This document shows positions 1 to 5,569 of a DNA stretch of 5,921 nt, piece by piece. The first letter of the stretch is position 1; each line of letters opens with the position of its first letter. Below the pieces are notes generated by a model that was not told where the DNA came from, made no database searches, and worked only from the letters and a program-made list of their open reading frames with translations. Made by a program: the position numbers and the translations under genes. This DNA is from an uncultured Prevotella sp. (GTDB lineage: Bacteria; Bacteroidota; Bacteroidia; Bacteroidales; Bacteroidaceae): positions 1 through 5,921 of the forward strand of contig CALZNR010000098.1 of NCBI GenBank assembly GCA_945827565.1. Reading direction: 5' to 3'.

Positions 1-47
1 CTACACACTGCATATCGTCGGCAGCGTCAGATGTGTATAAGAGACAG
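1..47 (+). other. Illumina Nextera i5 adapter with index and Tn5 mosaic end (sequencing artefact)
   Basis: This stretch is synthetic library sequence, not genome. Bases 1-6 (CTACAC) are the end of the P5 arm, 7-14 (ACTGCATA) form an 8-base i5 index that I recognise as Nextera S506/N506, 15-28 (TCGTCGGCAGCGTC) are the Nextera read-1 overhang, and 29-47 are the 19-bp Tn5 mosaic end, ending GAGACAG. The order and spacing are exactly those of a Nextera library end, so the contig was extended into untrimmed adapter. Genomic sequence begins at about 48. Reading frames that start inside it, giving peptides beginning MCIRDS or MYKRQ, are artefacts. Confidence 0.97.
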
Positions 48-81
48 TGTTTGGACGAGGGTTCGAATCCCTCCAGCTCCA
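48..81 (+). ncRNA. ssrA: tmRNA (transfer-messenger RNA), 3' end only
   Basis: This is the last part of the tRNA-like domain of tmRNA, which rescues stalled ribosomes together with SmpB by trans-translation. The T stem is 57-61 (GAGGG) paired with 69-73 (CCCTC), around a canonical 7-base loop at 62-68 (TTCGAAT). The 3' acceptor strand 74-80 (CAGCTCC) is the partner expected for the tmRNA 5' end GGGGCTG, and 81 is the discriminator A. The bases before the T stem (TTTGGAC) resemble the tmRNA 3' end rather than the variable loop of a tRNA. CCA is not encoded, because ACA follows, so it would be added after transcription. The mRNA-like part and 5' half are missing because the contig ends in adapter. 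A tRNA with the same acceptor strand is the alternative, but it fits less well. Confidence 0.85.
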
Positions 82-128
82 CAACAAAGAAGAACGGAAC
101 GTGCACCCATCGGTGCACGTTCCGTTCT
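82..128 (-). terminator. Perfect 17-bp hairpin terminator between the convergent GH2 gene and ssrA
   Basis: Bases 91-107 (AGAACGGAACGTGCACC) are the exact reverse complement of 112-128, with a 4-base loop CATC at 108-111. Read on the minus strand, the hairpin begins directly after the GH2 stop codon (129-131) and is followed by a U-rich but interrupted run, TCTTTGTTGT (90-81). This fits an intrinsic terminator for the GH2 transcript. On the + strand it lies 9 bases past the tmRNA 3' end, but no T-run follows, so termination of ssrA here is less certain. It could still act in both directions as a roadblock or as an RNA-processing and stability stem. Confidence 0.75.
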
Positions 129-3053
129 CTATTCCATGATGTCCAATTCCACTATGCGCAGGTTCACTGCTCCTTTGGCAGTGGCTATGCGGTCGAGCTC
201 TCCTGCCTTTCCTCCTCCTAATTCTGCGGTGTCGCCTGCTTCTACCTTCTTAGTGGCAGCCCCTTGCATCTTGATGGTGATGCTGTTGCTGGGTACAGGC
301 TCTTTGATGTCAATGTGCACGTAGCCAAGAGTGGGTGGAGTATAGCCCTCCCATATCTTGGTGTTGCCAGCAAACACGGCGAGAGGATAGTAAAGGGTGC
401 GCCATCCCGAGAGTTTGAGGGAAATCTTCTTAACCGTGGCTTGACGGTTAAAATGATATGTTGCCCACGCATTTTCGGGCTTTCCGTCGCTTTTCCATTC
501 CGACAGTTCATTGTCGTCGTATGAGGCCTGTAAGTCTTGTGCGTTGCTTCCAGCCTCTGCAGACACTATCTCTACGCTGCTGAAACGGTTGTTGTAGGAT
601 GGGGTAGAGGGTGTCTCGCCCCTTTGCAGATAGCAAGGCAGGGTATATTGTGGCAGAGGGTTCTCCTCTGGCACTTGGGTGGCAAGTGTGATGCTTTGTG
701 ATGCTACCCCTGCTGCTTCTGCCTTGAGTGTCATCTTGCCTGCCTGGGTGGTAGAGCGCAGCAGTATTCTGTTCACACCACATTCTACGGGCAGTGATGT
801 GTGTCCCACGAAGTTGTCGTTGTCCTGTCCGTGCATGGCTATTCCTCCTATCCATTGTCCCTCTCCTTGCAGGGTGAAATGTATCAGACGGTCGTCCAGC
901 GGACAGCGTCTTCCCTCCTTGTCAGTCACTTCCACCTCTACCAGTGCCATGTCGGCACCGTCGGCTTTCATCCCTTCGGGATTGGTGATGGGAGTGAGTC
1001 GTATGGCATGTGGCTCTCCTGCCGTTTCGCGCTTGTCGCTGCTGCCGTTGCTTGCCACCGCTTCAATGGTGCCGGGTTGAAAGGTGATATTCTCAAAGGT
1101 GAAAAGGAACTCGTGGCTCCTTTTGCCTTTGCCCATGCTCTTCTTGTTGATAAACAGTTCCACCTCCTCGGCATTGGAAATGACATATACGTTCTTGCAC
1201 GTGCCGGTATTGTAGTTCCAGTGCCCCACAATATAGGTATGCGGATTTTCGGGTTCCACCCATCCGTCCCACATCACCTGATGGGCATAAAAGGCATCCT
1301 TGGGCAGGCGCATGGCATCAACAACACCGCTGGTGCGGTAGTTGCTCTCTCCGCGGTGGTGTGTGTTGGTGTCGCTGAACACTATCTTGACACCTCCTGC
1401 CGACGAACGCTTGCCTCCACCGGGGCGTACCTTCCAGTACTCCTCCCATCTGCGCACCATCTCCAGAGCAAAGGCATCCATGTTGTGATTGTAGTCGTGT
1501 GCAGGTTTGCCGCGGTAGAGAGGTCCGTCACCCTCTTTGTGATAGGGGTAGGAATACTCGTCCCAATACTTGCGCAAGCCTTCATCTCGGCAGTATTCCA
1601 TTGCCCACATGGGGTGCTTGCCCGACTTGTTGATATAGAGCATCTCACCGCCATATTCCGCCTCGTTGATGTCGAGCATCTCTCTTGAACCGATGGCCCT
1701 GCCTCCGTGTGGGTCGTATTTGTCGCGGATGGCTTTCAACTCCAGCATGTGTTCACGACTGATGCTCTCGTTGCCCCCTTCGTAGAACAGTATAGAGGGG
1801 TTGTTGCGATTGTAGATGATGGCGTCACGCATCAGTTCAACTCGCTGTTGCCATCTGGGTCCTGTCACGTCTTTCTCTGCATCGCCTGCGGGCATGGCTT
1901 GTATCAGTCCCACACGGTCGCACGATTCCACATCCTGTTTCCACGGGGTTACGTGCATCCACCTCACCAGATTGCCGCCCGACTGCACCATAAGTCTGTT
2001 GCTGTAGTCGCTGAGCCATGCAGGTACAGAGAGGCCCACACCTGGCCATTCGTTTGAGGTGCGCTGTGCATAGCCATGTACCATCAGTACTCTGTTGTTC
2101 AGCCATATCTTGCCTTCTCCGAATTGCGTTTTTCTGAATCCTGTGCGGGTGGTCACGGCGTCGCACATCTTACCCTTGTCTGTCATCAGTCTTGTGGTAA
2201 CATTGTACAGGTATCCGTATCCCCACGACCAGAAGTGCAGGTCAGACAGTCTTTTCTGTGCACTCGCAATGGCTGTTTCTCCTGCCTTTACTGTTATGCT
2301 GCCACCCTTGAACTGCGCTGTTTTTGTGCCAGAGGCGTCAGTGATATCCACCACCAGTGCAACGGTGATGTCTTTTCTTGTCTCGTTTTTTACTTCCGAC
2401 TCCACGTTTATCGTGGCTTGCCTGTTGGCAATATCAAAATCTTGCGCATAGATGTAAGTGCCCGTGGTGCCCAGATTGCTGTAGAGCGGCAGGGTTTGAT
2501 ACACCTGATCGGTCACATGCAGATATACGTTCTTGGGAATGCCACCGTAGTTGGCATTGAAATTCCGGTCGTTCCATTGGTATCGGCTGTTGGACACACG
2601 TGAGTGATACTTCCAGTTGTTGTCGCATCTTACGGCGATAACATTCTCTCCCTCAGTGATATATGGAGTAAGGTCAAAGCCGCATGCCATGACTCCATTC
2701 TCGCTGTAACCCACATGTTTGCCGTTGAGATAAATATCTGCTGCCTGTCTCACACCCTCAAACTCTATAAACACTTTCTTTCCTTTGATGCGGTCAATGC
2801 AGAAGTGTTTTCTGTACCATGCCACTGTGTCGGTGTGCTCTTTGATGTCTTTGCGGTAGGCTTCATTGCCATTGAAAGCGTATGGCAGCGTAACAGGTTG
2901 CCATTGGCTGTCGTTGTAGTTTTTGGCCTGTGCATCCTGTATGTCACCAATTTTCAGAAGCCAATGCTGATTGAAGTTCATTTTCTTGCGCTCTGCCGCT
3001 GGTAGCCATACAGCCATGCAGAGCATTACAAAAGCTAGGAAATACTTTTTCAT
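129..3053 (-). CDS. Secreted glycoside hydrolase family 2 protein (beta-galactosidase-like), DUF4982 and C-terminal F5/8-type domain
   Basis: A 974-residue exported glycosidase, probably a retaining exo-acting beta-glycosidase on plant or algal polysaccharide fragments; the substrate is inferred only. A type I signal peptide covers about 1-20 (KK, hydrophobic core, LPAA then ERKK) and no lipobox is seen, so a periplasmic location is likely. Domains in order: GH2 sugar-binding jelly roll about 25-180 (FEGVRQAADIYLNGKHVGY), Ig-like domain about 185-305, TIM barrel about 310-590, DUF4982-like Ig domain about 605-670 (SNAEEVELFINKKSMGKG), a further GH2 C-terminal Ig domain about 685-790, and an F5/8 type C (discoidin-like) galactose-binding domain about 825-972 (SEWKSDGKPENAWATYHF). 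The likely acid/base is Glu429 in YEGGNE and the likely nucleophile Glu486 in WAMEYC. The acid/base signature departs from the usual WSxGNE. The start is supported by the signal peptide; no Shine-Dalgarno is seen. The gene begins 35 nt after the phosphatase and may be read from the same transcript. No susC/susD is adjacent. Confidence 0.92.
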   Translation of the reverse strand: MKKYFLAFVMLCMAVWLPAAERKKMNFNQHWLLKIGDIQDAQAKNYNDSQWQPVTLPYAFNGNEAYRKDIKEHTDTVAWYRKHFCIDRIKGKKVFIEFEGVRQAADIYLNGKHVGYSENGVMACGFDLTPYITEGENVIAVRCDNNWKYHSRVSNSRYQWNDRNFNANYGGIPKNVYLHVTDQVYQTLPLYSNLGTTGTYIYAQDFDIANRQATINVESEVKNETRKDITVALVVDITDASGTKTAQFKGGSITVKAGETAIASAQKRLSDLHFWSWGYGYLYNVTTRLMTDKGKMCDAVTTRTGFRKTQFGEGKIWLNNRVLMVHGYAQRTSNEWPGVGLSVPAWLSDYSNRLMVQSGGNLVRWMHVTPWKQDVESCDRVGLIQAMPAGDAEKDVTGPRWQQRVELMRDAIIYNRNNPSILFYEGGNESISREHMLELKAIRDKYDPHGGRAIGSREMLDINEAEYGGEMLYINKSGKHPMWAMEYCRDEGLRKYWDEYSYPYHKEGDGPLYRGKPAHDYNHNMDAFALEMVRRWEEYWKVRPGGGKRSSAGGVKIVFSDTNTHHRGESNYRTSGVVDAMRLPKDAFYAHQVMWDGWVEPENPHTYIVGHWNYNTGTCKNVYVISNAEEVELFINKKSMGKGKRSHEFLFTFENITFQPGTIEAVASNGSSDKRETAGEPHAIRLTPITNPEGMKADGADMALVEVEVTDKEGRRCPLDDRLIHFTLQGEGQWIGGIAMHGQDNDNFVGHTSLPVECGVNRILLRSTTQAGKMTLKAEAAGVASQSITLATQVPEENPLPQYTLPCYLQRGETPSTPSYNNRFSSVEIVSAEAGSNAQDLQASYDDNELSEWKSDGKPENAWATYHFNRQATVKKISLKLSGWRTLYYPLAVFAGNTKIWEGYTPPTLGYVHIDIKEPVPSNSITIKMQGAATKKVEAGDTAELGGGKAGELDRIATAKGAVNLRIVELDIME

Positions 3054-3088
3054 GCGTTGTAGAGATTAGGTTAGTAGTGTTAAGGAAC

Positions 3089-3607
3089 TTAGTGCTTGGC
3101 AATAAGTTGCTGGAGCAGTCCCTGGCAGGCATCTTCGAGCAGTTCTATGACAAGTTCAAAGTCCTTTTCATTGCCATAATAGGGGTCGGGAATGTATTCA
3201 TAGGCAGGGTGATGAGTGGCATAATCTGCCATCATTCTTATTTTTGCCTTTTCGCTATCACTGCTGGCCATACTGCTTGCTTGGCGATAGTTGTCACTGT
3301 CCATCACAATGATGTAGTCAAAGTGCTTGAAGTCGTCTGCTTGTATCTGTCGTGCTCTGCTGCAAAAATCATATCCGAAGGTTTTTCCGCAACGGCGCAT
3401 CCTTTTGTCGGGCAGGTCGCCCACATGCCAGCCTCCGATACCTGCGGAGTCAATGATGAAGCGGTTGGTCAGTCCCGCTTCATCTACTAAGTGCTGCATG
3501 ATGCCCTCGGCAGCCGGCGAGCGGCATATATTGCCGAGGCATACAAACAGCAATGATATTTTTTCAGGCGTGTGCCTGAGATTGGTTGTCTGCGATGTGC
3601 TTCCCAT
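3089..3607 (-). CDS. Low-molecular-weight protein tyrosine phosphatase
   Basis: A 172-residue cytoplasmic phosphatase of the LMW-PTP (arsenate-reductase-like) fold that hydrolyses phosphotyrosine through a cysteinyl-phosphate intermediate. The P-loop CX5R(S/T) is at 23-30 (CLGNICRS), with nucleophile Cys23 and Arg29, followed by PAAEG. The general acid Asp141 lies in the DPYY motif at 141-144, and VMDSDN (101-106) is also typical. The family is usually about 150-160 residues, so the roughly 15 residues before KISLLFVC are an extension. The ATG at 3607 is the only ATG upstream of the P-loop in this frame, and it directly follows the serS stop (TAAATG), which suggests translational coupling. 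In Bacteroidetes such enzymes can oppose tyrosine kinases of capsule loci, but no kinase or capsule gene is visible here, so the partner is unknown. A role as arsenate reductase is less likely given the DPYY acid loop. Confidence 0.93.
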   Translation of the reverse strand: MGSTSQTTNLRHTPEKISLLFVCLGNICRSPAAEGIMQHLVDEAGLTNRFIIDSAGIGGWHVGDLPDKRMRRCGKTFGYDFCSRARQIQADDFKHFDYIIVMDSDNYRQASSMASSDSEKAKIRMMADYATHHPAYEYIPDPYYGNEKDFELVIELLEDACQGLLQQLIAKH

Positions 3608-4897
3608 TTAGAAATTCTTGTCGTCGAGCATTTCAAATCCGCAGTAGGGCACCAGGCACTTAGGCACTCTGATGCCTTCGGGGGTTTGGTTGTTTTCGAT
3701 GATGGCTGCCACAATACGTGGAAGTGCCAGGGCAGAACCGTTGAGAGTGTGACAGAGTTCTGTCTTCTTTGTCTCTGCGTTGCGATAGCGGCACTTCAGT
3801 CGGTTGGCCTGATAGCTCTCAAAGTTAGACACCGACGACACTTCCAGCCATCTCTTCTGTGCTGCACTCCACACTTCAAAGTCATAGCAGATGGCAGAAG
3901 TGAAACTCATGTCGCCACCGCAGAGGCGCAGAATGTGGTAGGGCAGTTCCAGTTTCTGCATCAGTCCCTCCACATGGTCTAGCATCTCTTGCAAGCTCTC
4001 GTAGGAGTGTTGGGGTGTGTCGATGCGCACTATTTCCACCTTGTCAAACTGATGCAGTCTGTTCAGTCCGCGCACGTCTTTTCCATAGCTACCGGCTTCG
4101 CGGCGGAAGCAGGCAGAGTAGGCGCAGCGCTTGATAGGCAGGCTCTTCTCATCGAGAATGACGTCTCTGAAGATGTTGGTTACAGGTACCTCGGCAGTAG
4201 GAATCAGATACAGATTGTCTAAGTTGGCATGGTACATCTGTCCCTCCTTGTCGGGTAACTGTCCTGTGCCGTAACCCGAAGCCTCGTTCACTACGTATGG
4301 AGGCTGAATTTCCAGATATCCGCTTTTGCGTGCCTCTTCCAGGAAGAAAGCTTCCAAAGCGCGCTGCAAACGTGCCATCTTGCCGATATATACGGGGAAA
4401 CCAGCTCCTGTAATCTTTACTCCCAAGTCAAAGTCGATGAGGTTAAACTTCTTGCAGAGATCCCAGTGACACAGCGCATCCTCGGGCAGTTCCACCATCT
4501 GTCCTCCCTCTTTTACCACCACGTTGTCTGCAGCATCCTTGCCTTCTGGCACCAAGTCGCAGGGAATGTTGGGGATGGCACAGAGCAGGGTGGTCAGTTC
4601 TTTTTCGGCATTTTCCATCTGCTCCTGCAGGGCTTTGTCTGTTTGTTTCAGTTCAGCCACGCAGTTTTTTATTTTTTCAGCCTCTTCCTTGTTGCCCTGC
4701 TTCATCAAGGCGCCTATTTGGGAGGAGTACTGCTTGATTTCTTGTTTTGTCTTGTCGGCTTGTTGCTGCGCCTCTCTGCGCTGTTTATCTACTGCCAATA
4801 CCTTGTCTATAGCCTCTTTAGCACCCTTGAAGTGCTTTTTCTCCAGTCCGCGTATCACGCGCTCTGTTTCTTCAGTGATGAGTTTAAGTGTAAGCAT
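3608..4897 (-). CDS. serS: Serine--tRNA ligase (seryl-tRNA synthetase)
   Basis: A 429-residue class II aminoacyl-tRNA synthetase that charges tRNA-Ser, and tRNA-Sec where present, with serine using ATP in the cytoplasm. The N-terminal tRNA-binding coiled coil spans about 28-103 and is rich in K, E and Q. The catalytic domain contains motif 1 at about 166-202 (ending IQPPYV), the serine-binding TAEVP loop at 234-238, motif 2 FRREAGS at 264-270, the FDKVEI segment at 284-289, and motif 3 at about 384-402 (LNGSALALPRIVAAIIEN). The length matches the bacterial family and all the motifs I looked for are intact. The start MLTLKLI is the usual Bacteroidales N-terminus. The region before the ATG is A-rich, without a Shine-Dalgarno. 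It is probably the first gene of a transcript that continues into the phosphatase. Confidence 0.98.
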   Translation of the reverse strand: MLTLKLITEETERVIRGLEKKHFKGAKEAIDKVLAVDKQRREAQQQADKTKQEIKQYSSQIGALMKQGNKEEAEKIKNCVAELKQTDKALQEQMENAEKELTTLLCAIPNIPCDLVPEGKDAADNVVVKEGGQMVELPEDALCHWDLCKKFNLIDFDLGVKITGAGFPVYIGKMARLQRALEAFFLEEARKSGYLEIQPPYVVNEASGYGTGQLPDKEGQMYHANLDNLYLIPTAEVPVTNIFRDVILDEKSLPIKRCAYSACFRREAGSYGKDVRGLNRLHQFDKVEIVRIDTPQHSYESLQEMLDHVEGLMQKLELPYHILRLCGGDMSFTSAICYDFEVWSAAQKRWLEVSSVSNFESYQANRLKCRYRNAETKKTELCHTLNGSALALPRIVAAIIENNQTPEGIRVPKCLVPYCGFEMLDDKNF

Positions 4898-4946
4898 GTT
4901 TCTTACTTTATGATTATATTCGTTTTATTGTTGCTTATGGTGTAGA

Positions 4947-5007
4947 ATCACACCACCGTCAGCGTGAGCCGCAGAGCATGGCTGCATGTTGCTGGGTGTG
5001 GTGTATT
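4947..5007 (-). other. Foldable segment of the predicted serS 5' leader
   Basis: Complementary blocks nest symmetrically: ACACCAC (4950-4956) with GTGGTGT (4998-5004), then CAGC (4960-4963) with GCTG (4991-4994), and inside these AGCC (4967-4970) with GGCT (4980-4983). Two 3-base internal strands separate the outer pair of helices. The segment would lie near the 5' end of a transcript starting from the 5013-5020 element. I recognise no known riboswitch or T-box in it, and the short helices could be chance, so any regulatory role is a guess. Confidence 0.3.
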
Positions 5008-5012
5008 TGCTG

Positions 5013-5020
5013 CAAAGTTA
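5013..5020 (-). promoter_or_regulatory. Candidate serS promoter, Bacteroidetes -7 element TAACTTTG
   Basis: Read on the minus strand, 5020-5013 is TAACTTTG, an exact match to the Bacteroidetes -7 consensus TAnnTTTG, followed by CAGC. Transcription would begin just downstream, near 5007, giving a leader of about 110 nt to the serS ATG. No clear -33 TTG is seen at the expected distance. Instead the upstream stretch is A-rich on the minus strand (about 5044-5076), which might compensate in an UP-element fashion. The position in a long intergenic space ahead of serS supports the call. Confidence 0.55.
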
Positions 5021-5022
5021 CT

Positions 5023-5058
5023 AAAATGGCGCGAAAGTGATATGTTTTTTGCCATTTT
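5023..5058. repeat. 8-bp perfect inverted repeat upstream of the serS -7 element
   Basis: AAAATGGC (5023-5030) and GCCATTTT (5051-5058) are exact reverse complements separated by 20 bases. The left arm begins 2 bases upstream of the candidate -7 element at 5013-5020, and the pair brackets the position where a -33 element would lie. This is the geometry of a protein-binding dyad, but half-sites this short in AT-rich DNA may be coincidental. No cognate regulator is encoded nearby. Confidence 0.4.
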
Positions 5059-5116
5059 TCTTCTTTTTCTTTTGTCAGAGCCTTTCTCTGTTGGTATTGT
5101 CAGCCTTTTGGCCTCA

Positions 5117-5193
5117 TTTTAAAGGTTTCTATAAATCGGCTCGAAGATAGAACAAAATCCCATCAAAGCTAATTTATAGAACCTACCTTAAAA
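5117..5193. repeat. Imperfect inverted repeat of about 20 bases with a 35-base centre
   Basis: The inner arms TTCTATAAAT (5127-5136) and ATTTATAGAA (5172-5181) are perfect complements. The outer parts TTTTAAAGGT (5117-5126) and ACCTTAAAA (5185-5193) pair with one bulged base, after a 3-base insertion (CCT, 5182-5184) on the right arm. The centre, 5137-5171, contains a TAnnTTTG match on the minus strand. The right arm overlaps the A-run that forms the tail of the rpmA terminator. It could be an operator, a second RNA stem or a decayed small mobile element; nothing settles which. Confidence 0.45.
5164..5171 (-). promoter_or_regulatory. Second candidate promoter, -7 element TAGCTTTG
   Basis: Read on the minus strand, 5171-5164 is TAGCTTTG, matching TAnnTTTG. 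A TTTTT run lies 18 bases further upstream (5194-5190), near the position of a -33 element, though it lacks the G. It sits just after the rpmA terminator and points at serS, which would give a leader of roughly 260 nt. It is weaker than the 5013-5020 candidate because it overlaps the terminator tail and inverted repeat. Confidence 0.3.
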
Positions 5194-5231
5194 AGCAAGA
5201 GCCCCAAACCTCTGTCAAGAGGTTTGGGGGC
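5189..5231 (-). terminator. Intrinsic terminator after rplU-rpmA
   Basis: A 12-bp perfect stem, 5202-5213 (CCCCAAACCTCT) with 5218-5229, closes a 4-base loop (5214-5217). On the minus strand it lies about 55 nt past the rpmA stop codon and is followed by CTCTTGCTTTTTAAG, giving a short U-run at 5194-5190 about 7 bases from the stem. A G-C pair between 5201 and 5231 can extend the base with one bulged G. It separates the ribosomal protein pair from serS. Confidence 0.8.
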
Positions 5232-5284
5232 ACTTGTTGTTTGTTTGGAATAAATTATGTTGTTTTTATTACTCTTAATGTAAA

Positions 5285-5548
5285 TTAGGCCTGTGCTTCA
5301 GGAATTACAGATACAACACTCTTGTCGTTGCGACCTTTCTTGAAGTTCACAATACCGTCAACCAAGGCGTACAAGGTGTCATCCTTGCCAATACCAACAT
5401 TGAGTCCGGGATTGTGCTTGGTGCCACGCTGGCGAACGATGATGTTGCCTGCGATACATTTCTGACCACCCCAGATTTTTACGCCTAATCTCTGCGAAGC
5501 TGATTCGCGACCGTTCTTAGAACTACCAACACCTTTTTTGTGTGCCAT
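5285..5548 (-). CDS. rpmA: 50S ribosomal protein bL27
   Basis: An 87-residue bL27, whose N-terminal tail reaches the peptidyl-transferase centre of the large ribosomal subunit. The sequence is diagnostic: [22 protein letters not shown] at 1-22, [17 protein letters not shown] at 27-43, then the typical KHNPG turn and KKGR near the C-terminus. The length is normal. The N-terminus starts directly at MAHKKG, without the cleaved extension found in Firmicutes. It lies 21 nt downstream of rplU in the universal bL21-bL27 pair and is cotranscribed with it. The start is supported by a strong upstream Shine-Dalgarno. Confidence 0.98.
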   Translation of the reverse strand: MAHKKGVGSSKNGRESASQRLGVKIWGGQKCIAGNIIVRQRGTKHNPGLNVGIGKDDTLYALVDGIVNFKKGRNDKSVVSVIPEAQA

Positions 5549-5558
5549 TTCTTTACGT

Positions 5559-5564
5559 CCTCCT
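5559..5564 (-). promoter_or_regulatory. Strong Shine-Dalgarno AGGAGG for rpmA
   Basis: Read on the minus strand, 5564-5559 is AGGAGG, followed 10 bases later by the rpmA ATG (5548-5546). This is a full-strength ribosome binding site lying within the 21-nt gap after rplU. The other starts in this window (rplU, serS, the phosphatase and GH2) have AT-rich or unremarkable upstream sequence instead, so this site stands out and fixes the rpmA start. Confidence 0.8.
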
Positions 5565-5569
5565 AAACT

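Larger units (their letters stand above)
4898..5284. other. 387-base intergenic region between rpmA and serS
   Basis: No protein gene is convincing here. From right to left it holds an AT-rich spacer after rpmA, the rpmA terminator hairpin (about 5189-5231), an imperfect inverted repeat (5117-5136 with 5172-5193) enclosing a TAnnTTTG match at 5164-5171, a pyrimidine-rich stretch (about 5041-5076), an 8-bp inverted repeat (5023-5030 with 5051-5058), a second TAnnTTTG match at 5013-5020, and a GC-richer leader (about 4947-5004) that can fold. The AT-rich 4898-4940 part precedes the serS start. Confidence 0.8.

Noticed and set aside
31..324. Plus-strand open frames beginning in the first 35 bases (MCIRDS..., MYKRQ...)
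   Set aside because: They start within the Nextera mosaic end and run through the tmRNA end, the terminator hairpin and the antisense of the GH2 gene, so they are artefacts.
801..1688. 295-codon open frame antisense to the GH2 gene
   Set aside because: It lies wholly inside a well-supported coding region on the opposite strand, resembles no family I know and has no promoter or ribosome site. It is best explained by codon bias of the GH2 gene.
4466..4945. 159-codon plus-strand frame rich in hydrophobic residues opposite serS
   Set aside because: It is the antisense of the Lys/Glu/Gln-rich serS coiled coil, which reads as Phe/Leu/Cys on the other strand. The apparent membrane protein is a shadow.
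4925..4987. 20-codon minus-strand ORF (MQPCSAAHADGGVILHHKQQ) in the serS leader, considered as an attenuation leader peptide
   Set aside because: It has only one serine codon, no ribosome binding site and no terminator/antiterminator pair after it, so serine-dependent attenuation is unsupported.
4898..5012. T-box riboswitch controlling serS
   Set aside because: No T-box sequence or specifier-loop arrangement is seen, and these elements are typical of Firmicutes rather than Bacteroidetes.
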